In this document: positions 25,732-32,911 of the stretch, piece by piece
How positions within the stretch are numbered: position 1 is the stretch's first letter
Layout of the letters: each line of letters opens with the position of its first letter
Assembly: GCA_002498605.1 (NCBI GenBank)
Contig: DAHY01000014.1
Span: 1 to 56,613 of the forward strand
From: Methanomassiliicoccaceae archaeon UBA404
GTDB lineage: Archaea > Thermoplasmatota > Thermoplasmata > Methanomassiliicoccales > Methanomethylophilaceae
Direction of reading: 5' to 3'
DNA: 56,613 nt
The notes under the pieces: generated by a model
The model's database searches: none
Seen by the model: the letters and a program-made list of their open reading frames with translations, nothing else
What the model was told of the DNA's origin: nothing
Position numbers and translations under genes: made by a program

Positions 25732-25795
25732 GTAGGTTGCTCTATAAATACAGTGTATTTAATCCTTATGAAGGATTCACGTTATTCGGAGCGGT

Positions 25796-26128
25796 TCAAA
25801 GGAATTTCTTAAGGAACATAAGATCTTGTATTTTGCCTTTTATCCTGATTTTCTTTGTAATGTATGCTCTCATCGGTCTCAGGTCGCCTTCGATTAAAGC
25901 GAGTATGGTTTCCGGAGTGGACGTAACGACAACATCCGCATTTTCCAACGCTTCGGGTTTGAAATCTTTGATCTTTGAGTTTTCCAAAGTCAGGCTGTAC
26001 GCTTCGGTGTCCAGATCTAGAGTGAATGTTTTATTCAAATGAGCCAGTTCTTTTTTCAGAGATTCGCTTTCGTCAATCTTTTTGTTGAATTCTTCCACCT
26101 TTTCTTCAAACAGCTGTTTTAGAGTCAC
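25796..26128 (-). CDS. SCP2-like lipid-binding-fold protein
   Basis: About 110 residues. The C-terminal part (ADVVVTSTPETILALIEGDL, then KKIRIKGKIQDLMFLKKFL) matches the sterol-carrier-protein-2 pattern of a substrate-cavity strand followed by G-D-L and K-I-x-I-x-G-x-x. It probably binds a hydrophobic ligand; which one is unknown. The GTG at 26128 is preceded by GGTGAT; an ATG at 26143 that overlaps rnhB is an alternative start. Likely cotranscribed with rnhB. Confidence 0.75.
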   Translation of the reverse strand: MTLKQLFEEKVEEFNKKIDESESLKKELAHLNKTFTLDLDTEAYSLTLENSKIKDFKPEALENADVVVTSTPETILALIEGDLRPMRAYITKKIRIKGKIQDLMFLKKFL

Positions 26129-26132
26129 AATA

Positions 26133-26771
26133 TCACCAATCATCCAATTTCGTGTTAGCGGATACAGACATCATGCGTCTGACAGGCTCCCACGAACATC
26201 TAGTATTCAAGGGGGCACTCCCGTTATGTTTTATCCATTTTTCTATAAAATCCATTGTGACGCTGTCGCTGGGATACCCGCTGCCGATGTTTTCCCCGAA
26301 TTCATCCGATATTTCGGCTATGCGCCGATCCCTCACGACTTTGGCAACAATTGAGGCTCCGGACACCACGGGATAGTAATCGTCGGCTTTGTGTCTCGCA
26401 ACAACCCGTCCTTTGACTTTCCGTTCCAACAGCGATTGAAATCTTTCTTCGTTGACGTCGGGACAGTCAACATACGTAAACGAACACTGAATGTGTTCGC
26501 AGGCCTCCGCAAACATATCCAGTTCTATTTCGTTGAGGGATTTTGTTTTCCTCAGAGTATCGATTTCCGATGCGGTCGCTTCAACCGCGTATGCGTCATA
26601 GTTCTCAACCAGTTTATCGTAGATTTCTTCTCTTTTTTTGGGAGTCAGTTTTTTCGAATCCTTAACTCCCAGCGATACAAGACTCTCGTCTTCTTCGGTA
26701 CTCAGTATACCGACCACCATCGGACCCATCACGGATCCCCTTCCCGCTTCGTCAATACCGCAGTATTTCAT
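26133..26771 (-). CDS. rnhB: Ribonuclease HII
   Basis: Cleaves RNA in RNA-DNA hybrids, removing primers and misincorporated ribonucleotides. 212 residues, typical for archaea. The N-terminal YCGIDEAGRGSVMGPMVV holds the DEAG catalytic Asp-Glu; further acidic residues are in YVDCPDVNEERF and HKADDYYPVVSGASIVAKV. ATG 26771 is the second codon of the open frame and preferred over TTG 26774. Divergent from mptA. Confidence 0.94.
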   Translation of the reverse strand: MKYCGIDEAGRGSVMGPMVVGILSTEEDESLVSLGVKDSKKLTPKKREEIYDKLVENYDAYAVEATASEIDTLRKTKSLNEIELDMFAEACEHIQCSFTYVDCPDVNEERFQSLLERKVKGRVVARHKADDYYPVVSGASIVAKVVRDRRIAEISDEFGENIGSGYPSDSVTMDFIEKWIKHNGSAPLNTRCSWEPVRRMMSVSANTKLDDW

Positions 26772-26842
26772 CAAAATCCTCTGTAACCCATATCTTGGTA
26801 GACGTATATGTTTTAAGTTGGGTCATGTTTACGGAATCTCAT

Positions 26843-27727
26843 ATGAGTTTAAAATGTGACGTCCAGTACGGAAGATCAGAAACAGGGTTCAAGCTGACCC
26901 GTGTAGGCGTGACCGACGTAAAGAAACCGATTCTGGTGGAAAGAGACGGTGCGAAAAACAAACTGAACCGATCCCTTAACTGCAACATAGACATTTTCGT
27001 CGACCTTCCCGCGGAGCAGAAAGGTTCGCATATGTCCCGTAACGTTGCCGTGGTCACCGACGTTGCTCTTGCCAGCATAGACCACCCCGTTTCCAGTTTG
27101 GAGGCGGCCGCGGTGGACATCGGCAAAAAGCTGCTGGTTGAGCACGAGTATGCAAAATTCGCCGAAGTGTCCATTACCACAGATTATTTCAAACCGAGCA
27201 AAACACCCAACGGAAGGGATACTTACGAAGTATACACTTTGATTGCCAAAGCCATGGCAGACCGCGAAAAGGGCATACGCAAAGCCATAGGCGCCGAAGC
27301 CATAGGAATGACGGCGTGTCCCTGCGCTCAGCAGACCGTTACCGAACTTACCGAATGTTCCACCGAGTATCCCGTAATGTCCCACAATCAGAGAAATATC
27401 TGTTCGGTCATGATTGTCACCGACGAAGGATACGAAGTGGAAGCCGATGTTCTTATCGAACTGATAGAAGCTTCGTTCTCGTCACCCACATACGAACTCC
27501 TCAAAAGAGAAGACGAAGGCAGGGTTGTCATAAACTCCCATAAAAATCCCAAATTCGTCGAAGACGTGGTAAGAGGGGTTCTCAAGAGGGTCGTGGATAC
27601 TTTCCCGGAACTTCCGGATGACACGGAAGTTATGGTATGGAGCGAATCCGAAGAATCCATACACAAACACAATGCCGCCGCCCAGAGGGAAGCGACAATG
27701 GGAGAGCTGAGGGAAGAAGCGAACTGA
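26843..27727 (+). CDS. mptA: GTP cyclohydrolase IV (MptA), methanopterin biosynthesis
   Basis: Fe(II)-dependent enzyme converting GTP to 7,8-dihydroneopterin 2',3'-cyclic phosphate, the first step to tetrahydromethanopterin. About 294 residues. Family features: LKCDVQYGR at the N-terminus, IDIFVDLPAEQKGSHMSRN near residue 50, MTACPCAQQTV with the metal-binding Cys, and SHNQRNICSVMI. ATG 26843 agrees with the usual N-terminus; in-frame ATG 26825 and an upstream start at 26795 look too long. GTATATGTTTTAAG (about 26799-26812) is the probable TATA region, implying a very short leader. It supports a methanogen-related host. Confidence 0.92.
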   Translation: MSLKCDVQYGRSETGFKLTRVGVTDVKKPILVERDGAKNKLNRSLNCNIDIFVDLPAEQKGSHMSRNVAVVTDVALASIDHPVSSLEAAAVDIGKKLLVEHEYAKFAEVSITTDYFKPSKTPNGRDTYEVYTLIAKAMADREKGIRKAIGAEAIGMTACPCAQQTVTELTECSTEYPVMSHNQRNICSVMIVTDEGYEVEADVLIELIEASFSSPTYELLKREDEGRVVINSHKNPKFVEDVVRGVLKRVVDTFPELPDDTEVMVWSESEESIHKHNAAAQREATMGELREEAN

Positions 27728-27731
27728 TTCA

Positions 27732-28514
27732 TCAGTCCGCTTTTTCTTCCTCTTCCACCGGTTTCAGTTTTTCGTTGAGAATCGAAATATCGGTGACATA
27801 AACCCCTTTGGGGGTTTCCAAATCGTTCAGACAGCCGACCCAGTAAACCACTACGCCGGGTCCGAACAGTTCTGTATAAGGGATAAGTTGTTTTCTGGAA
27901 TTGAACCTGAATTCGATATTGTCCCCGAACGAAGCTTTGCTTTCGATCCAGAAGATTTTCTTGCCGTCGTACATCAAGGGTTCGTCCAAAAGACAATCCG
28001 GTGTTTTTTCGAATTTGTTACGCAGTTCATTTTCGTTGCGATACGCAATATTCTGTTCATCAAGCCAATTCTCGAGAAGTTCTTCGCCCCATTCGCCCCG
28101 CTCTTTCTGAATCTGGTTGCCGTAGGGCGAATAAATCATATCCATTTCGGTAACCTCTTTCAGTTCTTCCGCGGTTTCCGGGCTTTCGAGTTTGTCCGGA
28201 TCCTTTACGTATTCCCAAAATTGTTTTTTCGACGTTCCGTCTTCCTGGAAAATCATCATCGCGGTCAAAATCGGCGGAAATCTGTTTTTCTCCGCAAGTT
28301 CCATAAGCGTTTTTCCTTTTTTCCAGTCTTTGAGCAGGAATTTAGCGTTCTTTTTTACAACGTAGAAACGTTTCTTAACGTCTCTGGTGGTTTTCTGGGT
28401 AAACAGGGACTGCAACATCCTTTTGTCGTAACCCTCTTCTTCCTCGAATCTCTTCACGTCTTCGACGCTTCTGAGTCCGTTGTATATTCTCTTGTATTCC
28501 GAATAATCCATCAT
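27732..28514 (-). CDS. TPD-domain (CDIN1/C15orf41-like) putative nuclease
   Basis: About 260 residues. The C-terminal half contains EWGEELLENWLDEQNIAYR, then KTPDCLLDEPL and IFWIESKASFGD. This is the TPD signature of the family that includes human CDIN1 and many archaeal proteins, with a PD-(D/E)xK-type nuclease core (Asp in TPD, Glu and Lys in IESKA). The N-terminal half is helical and Lys/Glu-rich with an HTH-like part (TLMELAEKNRFPPILTAMMI). Its substrate is unknown; nuclease activity is inferred from the motif. ATG 28514 (or 28511) is used, since the longer frame runs into the upstream oxidoreductase gene, whose stop overlaps by one base. Confidence 0.8.
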   Translation of the reverse strand: MMDYSEYKRIYNGLRSVEDVKRFEEEEGYDKRMLQSLFTQKTTRDVKKRFYVVKKNAKFLLKDWKKGKTLMELAEKNRFPPILTAMMIFQEDGTSKKQFWEYVKDPDKLESPETAEELKEVTEMDMIYSPYGNQIQKERGEWGEELLENWLDEQNIAYRNENELRNKFEKTPDCLLDEPLMYDGKKIFWIESKASFGDNIEFRFNSRKQLIPYTELFGPGVVVYWVGCLNDLETPKGVYVTDISILNEKLKPVEEEEKAD

Positions 28515-28515
28515 A

Positions 28516-29865
28516 TCATCCACTGAGATTGCGGACAAGATCTTCTGCCGCGGACAACACCACATCCGTTACCATGGAAGTGGGAGGACAATATGCGTTT
28601 TCGGTCATGAAGAGAAACTCTTCCGCGGTGGTTCCGGAAAGTATTGCGGAAGTCAGCCAATTGATCCTTCCGTTGGCATCCTCGCCGGAGAATATCTGTG
28701 CGCCTATGATTTTATGCGATGATTTTTCAGCTATTATCTTTACAATCAGTCTTTTTCCGCCCGGGGAATATCTGGCTCGGGTAAGCCCTTCCGCTTTGCC
28801 CTCGACTACGGATATGCCGTACCAGGAAGCGAGTCCTTTGGACATTCCGGTTCCGGCCACCTGCAATTCGTCTATCACGCTGATCCACGGACTTGCAGTG
28901 GGTCCCAGCATGGAACGGTCGCCGGCGGCGTTTCTTCCGGCGATCAAACCCTGACGGACGGCGGAAGAACCCAACTGGCTCATTGTGGGTCCGGGTACCG
29001 CCGCGGACCGGCACTGTATCAAATCACCCGCAAGGTAAATGTCGTTCACCAGCCTTCCTCTTCTGTAAGGCTGCAGGGTGGGGGAAACAACCACGGCCCC
29101 CAACTGACCTATGTCCAGGTTCAATTGATTGGGTATGTCCAAGTTCGCCCGTACGCCGGTGGCAAATATCACCATGCCGCAGGAATATGTTTTTCCGTCG
29201 GCTTTCACACCTTCGACGGATTTTTCTCCGAGGACTTCTTCCACGGGAGCGTTCAGGACAATGTTTATTCCCATTTTTTCAAGATGCTTCTGAACTTCCG
29301 CCGCAATATCCGAATCGGCTATTCTGGGAATAACCTGATTCATCATTTCTATAACGGTAACGTTCTTTCCCGTATTTTTGAGAGCCACCGCCATTTCCAG
29401 ACCGATCACTCCGGCACCGGCAATTACCACGTCGTCGGTTTCTTTCATACAGGCTTCGATGTTCCTGCCGTCCCTTACGGTTCTGACGGTGTATACGCCC
29501 TTCAGATCCTTGCCTTTGATGGGAGGAACAAACACGCGTCCTCCCGTGGCTATCACAAGGGAATCGTAAGAATACGTTTTTCCGCCCGCGGTCGCGGTTT
29601 TGGCGTCGGCATCAACGGAATCCACTTTGGTGCGGACAATAACGTCGATGTTCTTTTCTTTTGAATAGTAATCGGGTTTGTGCATGACAATGCCGTCCCA
29701 ACTGTTTTTTCCCTCCAACACCCAGGGAACCGCACAGGGGGAGTAGGCAATATCCTCGTCTTCGGTTATTACGGTGATATCATGACCCTTGTCAAATTTT
29801 CTGGCCGAGGACGCGGCAGTCATTCCTGCCGCCCCGGAACCTATAATCAATATCTTTTTAGCCAT
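28516..29865 (-). CDS. FAD-dependent pyridine nucleotide-disulfide oxidoreductase (CoA-disulfide reductase/NADH oxidase type)
   Basis: 449 residues. FAD-binding IIGSGAAGMTAA at the N-terminus, single redox Cys44 in AYSPCAVPW (the CoADR/Nox arrangement rather than CxxxxC), NAD-binding VVIAGAGVIGLEMAVAL near residue 150, FAD motif NDIYLAGDL, and a dimerisation domain with the C-terminal NAYCPPTSMVTDV. It probably reduces CoA disulfide, polysulfide or oxygen at NAD(P)H cost; which one cannot be read from sequence. ATG 29865 puts the nucleotide-binding fold at the N-terminus; the open frame extends 14 codons further. An AT-rich dyad overlaps its probable TATA region. Confidence 0.88.
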   Translation of the reverse strand: MAKKILIIGSGAAGMTAASSARKFDKGHDITVITEDEDIAYSPCAVPWVLEGKNSWDGIVMHKPDYYSKEKNIDVIVRTKVDSVDADAKTATAGGKTYSYDSLVIATGGRVFVPPIKGKDLKGVYTVRTVRDGRNIEACMKETDDVVIAGAGVIGLEMAVALKNTGKNVTVIEMMNQVIPRIADSDIAAEVQKHLEKMGINIVLNAPVEEVLGEKSVEGVKADGKTYSCGMVIFATGVRANLDIPNQLNLDIGQLGAVVVSPTLQPYRRGRLVNDIYLAGDLIQCRSAAVPGPTMSQLGSSAVRQGLIAGRNAAGDRSMLGPTASPWISVIDELQVAGTGMSKGLASWYGISVVEGKAEGLTRARYSPGGKRLIVKIIAEKSSHKIIGAQIFSGEDANGRINWLTSAILSGTTAEEFLFMTENAYCPPTSMVTDVVLSAAEDLVRNLSG

Positions 29866-29885
29866 ATGGCGTACCGGACTCAAGA

Positions 29886-29903
29886 TAATAATCGGTATTA
29901 TTA
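29886..29903 (-). promoter_or_regulatory. Palindrome at the oxidoreductase promoter
   Basis: TAATAAT-CGGT-ATTATTA is a perfect 7-bp dyad with a 4-bp spacer. It lies 21-38 bases upstream of the oxidoreductase ATG (minus strand), where the TATA box is expected, so it could be an operator or the TATA element itself. Confidence 0.4.
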
Positions 29904-29947
29904 ACATTTCCCGATTCCGAGGGGTGTATTTTCCACAATGTGCGGGG

Positions 29948-29957
29948 AATTATAAAA
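29948..29957 (+). promoter_or_regulatory. TATA box of the small acetyltransferase gene
   Basis: AATTATAAAA lies 24-33 bases before the ATG at 29981, so the transcript is probably leaderless. It is flanked by CCCGATTC (29910-29917) and its exact inverse GAATCGGG (29961-29968). Confidence 0.45.
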
Positions 29958-29980
29958 TCCGAATCGGGACATAACGGAAT

Positions 29981-30244
29981 ATGTCCGTCAGAATAGAACA
30001 CGACACGGAATCCGAAATCTTCAGGCTGTTTGTCGACGGTGAAGAATCGGGACGCCTGAAATACAGAGAGGAATCGGGAAAATTGGAAGTTATGCAGGTA
30101 TCGGTGATACCCAGTCTGAGAGGCAAAGGATTGGCCAAAGATCTGGTTGACTCGTTCAGAACGTATGCGGAAAACAGAGGTTCCGAATATTCTTCGCTGT
30201 GTTCCTTGCCTATTCGGTTTTGGGAAAGTAAACAATTACATTAG
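29981..30244 (+). CDS. Small GNAT-type N-acetyltransferase, ends in TAG
   Basis: 87 residues resembling the minimal GNAT family (YjdJ-like): an LFVDGEESGRLKYREE strand pair followed by the acetyl-CoA-binding motif VSVIPSLRGKGLAKDLVD. The acceptor is unknown. It has the only TAG stop found among the complete genes of the window (30242-30244), and a TAA follows in frame three codons later (30254-30256). If UAG were read as pyrrolysine the product would gain only four residues. It is followed by the RaSEA gene, which appears to have its own promoter. Confidence 0.72.
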   Translation: MSVRIEHDTESEIFRLFVDGEESGRLKYREESGKLEVMQVSVIPSLRGKGLAKDLVDSFRTYAENRGSEYSSLCSLPIRFWESKQLH

Positions 30245-30281
30245 GAAAGAATATAATGCAGTCGCGGATAGGTATGTTTGC

Positions 30282-31271
30282 ATGAAAGAAAGGAGGCCGT
30301 ACGAACCGGAGGCGATGTGGAAGGAGAGGGATCTCTCCTCGGGAAAAACCGTGGACACCATGGTGGCTATATTGCGTACCGGAGGTTGCAGCTGGTCCAA
30401 GACCGGAGGCTGCACCATGTGCGGCTACAATACGGCGTCAATGCCTCAGATCGGCGAAACCGATTTGATGAGGCAATTGGACCTTGTCGCGGAAAGATAC
30501 AAAGGCGAGCCCTTTGTGAAATTTTACACATCGGGAAGTTTTCTTGACAAGAACGAAATACCCATGACTGTCAGGGAAAGGGTTTTCGAAGAGTTTTCCG
30601 GATGCGAAAGACTGCTGTTCGAATCCCGTCCGGAATACATAGACAGAGATGTTGCGGGCACTCTGCCATCCAACGTAACCGTTGCGCTGGGTCTTGAAAG
30701 TTCGAATCCCGAAATACTCAGAAAATCCGTCAGAAAAGGATTCACCCCCGAAGACAGCAGAAAAGCCGGGGAAACAGTCCGTGACGCCGGTCTGTCGGTA
30801 AGAACATACCTTTTGCTGAAACCTTTGTTCCTGACCGAAGGGCAGGCAATCGAAGATTCGGTGAAATCCGCCAAATACGCCGATGCGTACTCGGATGAAA
30901 TATCAATCAATCCGCTGAACGTTCAGCGGAAAACCGTGGCCGAACGGTTATGGAAACGCGGGGAATTCAGACCTCCGTGGATCTGGTCTTTGGTCGAGGT
31001 TATGAAACAGCTGTCCGGCAACGTCGAGGCAAGGCTTATGTCTTCCCCGTCGGGGGGAGGTACCCAGAGAGGCGTGCACAACTGCGGAGTATGCGACAAA
31101 AAAGTATTGGATGCGGTGGAAAAGTTTTCATTCACCCAGAATGTTAAAGACCTGGAAGTCACCTGCAGCTGTGAAGATAAATGGAAAAATTACCTTAAAG
31201 CCGAAAGAATGCTGGGCAGTTCGGCGGACATCGAAAGAGGTATCTCAAACGACCTGGCACTTAGGATGTGA
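30282..31271 (+). CDS. raSEA: Archaeosine biosynthesis radical SAM protein RaSEA
   Basis: Radical SAM lyase which, with ArcS, forms archaeosine at position 15 of archaeal tRNA by cleaving the lysine adduct made by ArcS. 329 residues. The cluster-binding cysteines are in CSWSKTGGCTMCGY (CX7CX2C spacing). Other family marks are VALGLESSNPEILRKSVRKG, EISINPLNVQRKT and a C-terminal cysteine group (HNCGVCDKK, EVTCSCEDKW). ATG 30282 is the first plausible start; the open frame upstream overlaps the GNAT gene and looks non-homologous. ATATAAT at about 30251-30257 is 25-30 bases upstream, suggesting leaderless transcription. Confidence 0.88.
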   Translation: MKERRPYEPEAMWKERDLSSGKTVDTMVAILRTGGCSWSKTGGCTMCGYNTASMPQIGETDLMRQLDLVAERYKGEPFVKFYTSGSFLDKNEIPMTVRERVFEEFSGCERLLFESRPEYIDRDVAGTLPSNVTVALGLESSNPEILRKSVRKGFTPEDSRKAGETVRDAGLSVRTYLLLKPLFLTEGQAIEDSVKSAKYADAYSDEISINPLNVQRKTVAERLWKRGEFRPPWIWSLVEVMKQLSGNVEARLMSSPSGGGTQRGVHNCGVCDKKVLDAVEKFSFTQNVKDLEVTCSCEDKWKNYLKAERMLGSSADIERGISNDLALRM

Positions 31272-31277
31272 AAAACA

Positions 31278-31610
31278 ATGGAATATGACATTAAGAGAGG
31301 TTGGTTCGGTAAAATCGACGAAGGCGGACTTGAGAAAATAATGAAGGAAACCTTCGGAAATGTGGAAGTCAAAGGCAAAGTGCACACATCGAAATACGGT
31401 GTGCTCGACGCAATCGAAGCGGAGATAATGTCCAAAACGATCCTCAGGGTCGAAACCGTCAATTCCGATATACCCGCCGACGAACTGAATGACGGCGATA
31501 TACTGGACACAAAGAGAAAACTCAATATTTTCGTTGAAGCCGCCACCGGATTCGACGTGAAGGCCAGAAAGAAGCGCGCTCAGGACAAAGCCAAAAAAGG
31601 CACGCTATGA
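31278..31610 (+). CDS. Small conserved archaeal protein, DUF5611-like
   Basis: 110 residues. The start YDIKRGWFGKIDEGGLEKIM and the middle GVLDAIEAEIMSKTILRVET recall the archaeal DUF5611 family, but I am not certain of that name. The C-terminus is Lys-rich (KARKKRAQDKAKK). No catalytic motif is visible. It lies 6 bases after RaSEA and is probably cotranscribed, and is followed by a strong terminator. Confidence 0.7.
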   Translation: MEYDIKRGWFGKIDEGGLEKIMKETFGNVEVKGKVHTSKYGVLDAIEAEIMSKTILRVETVNSDIPADELNDGDILDTKRKLNIFVEAATGFDVKARKKRAQDKAKKGTL

Positions 31611-31626
31611 ACATCAGATCAAATCC

Positions 31627-31659
31627 GTTCGGAACGTAACGGTTCCGAACAGTATTTTT
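31627..31659 (+). terminator. Hairpin plus T run after the RaSEA unit
   Basis: GTTCGGAAC (31627-31635) pairs perfectly with GTTCCGAAC (31642-31650) across a 6-base loop and is followed by TATTTTT (31653-31659). This has the form of an intrinsic terminator and separates the RaSEA unit from the ribosomal cluster. Confidence 0.7.
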
Positions 31660-31684
31660 CAAACATTTTCACCCCTCGGCTTCC

Positions 31685-31715
31685 TATATAGGTATAGAGG
31701 GGGAGAGTTTAAGTA
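31685..31715 (+). promoter_or_regulatory. Promoter region of the ribosomal-protein cluster
   Basis: Two TATA candidates: TATATA at 31685-31690 and TTTAAGTA at 31708-31715, the latter closer to the archaeal consensus. Either gives a leader of about 170-200 nt before the uL3 ATG, long for a genome in which many genes appear leaderless. Confidence 0.5.
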
Positions 31716-31741
31716 CAACATGGGAATACAATCGTCAGATT

Positions 31742-31893
31742 GGACAGTATGATGTCCGACCAGACGTAACGGGCTATGCGATTGCAACCCAAGTCTGTCC
31801 CGCACACTGTAATTTTCGGGACGGGCAGACGCCACGGTCGGAATATCCGGATGTTCATCAAATGAACCGCGAGGTTAGCGAAGACACCCTCGC
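31742..31893 (+). promoter_or_regulatory. Structured 5' leader of the ribosomal-protein cluster
   Basis: Several strong stems can form. TCCGACC (31755-31761) pairs with GGTCGGA (31836-31842). It encloses GTCTGTCCCG (31793-31802) pairing with CGGGAC and CAGAC (31817-31830) with a GGG bulge. GCGAGG (31869-31874) pairs with CCTCGC (31888-31893) directly before the Shine-Dalgarno GGAAGTGA. GGACA/TGTCC (31743-31757) competes with the outer stem, which could allow switching. I know of no named archaeal motif matching it; autoregulation by a ribosomal protein is an inference. Confidence 0.5.
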
Positions 31894-31908
31894 AGGAAGT
31901 GAAAAACA

Positions 31909-32907
31909 ATGCCACAGAGGAGACGTCCTAAACGAGGTTCCCAGGGATACGGTCCCAGGAAAAGAGCGAAGTCACAGAGGCCTAGGCTGGACTCTTGGCC
32001 CGAAATTGAAGGCACACCCAAGATACAGGGTTTTGCCGGATACAAGGCCGGGATGACGCATGCTTTCGTAGTGGACAAACGCGCAAAGAGCACAACGTCA
32101 GGAATGGAGGTTCAGACACCCGTAACGGTTCTGGAAGTGCCTCCCATGAAGATCGCAGCCGTAAGGCTTTATGAGAACAGCACCGTCGGTCTGAAGACCG
32201 CGGGCGAGGTTTGGGCAAACGACCTTGACCCCCTTCTGGAAAAGAAGATGAGGGTTCCCAAGGAACACACCCCCGAAACTTTCGCCAGATATGACGGCAT
32301 CGACATCGAAGATGTCAGGGTTCTCGCATACACACAGCCCAAGCTTCTGACCGGTGTATCCAAGAAGGTACCCGAATTGATGGAGCTGAGGATAGGCGGA
32401 GGCACAATCGAAGAGCGTCTCGCCTATGCGAAAGGAATTCTCGGAACCGAAGTCACGATAACCGATTTCACCCCCGAAGGATCTTTCGTGGATGTTGTAG
32501 CAGTCACAAAAGGAAAAGGATTCCAGGGAGCGGTCAAGCGCTGGGGAATCAAGCTCCTTTCACACAGAAACAGCAAGCACCGCCGTCTTTACGGAAACCT
32601 CGGACCCAAGAGGCCGGGTTACGTCAGGGGAACAGTTCCCATGGCGGGTCAGGTCGGATACCACCAGAGAACAGAATTCAACAAGAGGATAATCAAGGTA
32701 GGAGACGAGGGTGCCGAAATAAACCCGAAGGGCGGCTTCCTCAACTACGGAGAGGTAAGGAACACCTACATTTTGGTAAGCGGTTCCGTTCCCGGTCCCA
32801 CCAAGAGAATCATAAGACTCAGAGACGCCCACAGAGCACCCAAGAAAGTGGATGCCGGAGCACCTGAGATTACCTATGTATCCACAGAATCCAAGCAGGG
32901 GGCATGA
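31909..32907 (+). CDS. rpl3: Ribosomal protein uL3
   Basis: Large-subunit protein near the peptidyl-transferase centre. 332 residues, typical of archaeal uL3. It begins with the basic PQRRRPKRGSQGYGPRKRAK tail; the core has FAGYKAGMTHAFVVD, KGKGFQGAVKRWGIK and HRNSKHRRLYGNLGPKRPG. ATG 31909 lies 7 bases after GGAAGTGA. First gene of the cluster. Confidence 0.97.
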   Translation: MPQRRRPKRGSQGYGPRKRAKSQRPRLDSWPEIEGTPKIQGFAGYKAGMTHAFVVDKRAKSTTSGMEVQTPVTVLEVPPMKIAAVRLYENSTVGLKTAGEVWANDLDPLLEKKMRVPKEHTPETFARYDGIDIEDVRVLAYTQPKLLTGVSKKVPELMELRIGGGTIEERLAYAKGILGTEVTITDFTPEGSFVDVVAVTKGKGFQGAVKRWGIKLLSHRNSKHRRLYGNLGPKRPGYVRGTVPMAGQVGYHQRTEFNKRIIKVGDEGAEINPKGGFLNYGEVRNTYILVSGSVPGPTKRIIRLRDAHRAPKKVDAGAPEITYVSTESKQGA

Positions 32908-32911
32908 TTGA

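Noticed and set aside
31742..31893. Ribosomal leader as an H/ACA or C/D box RNA
   Set aside because: A TGATG-like string exists, but no paired D box, terminal ACA in the right place or kink-turn was found; left as a structured leader.
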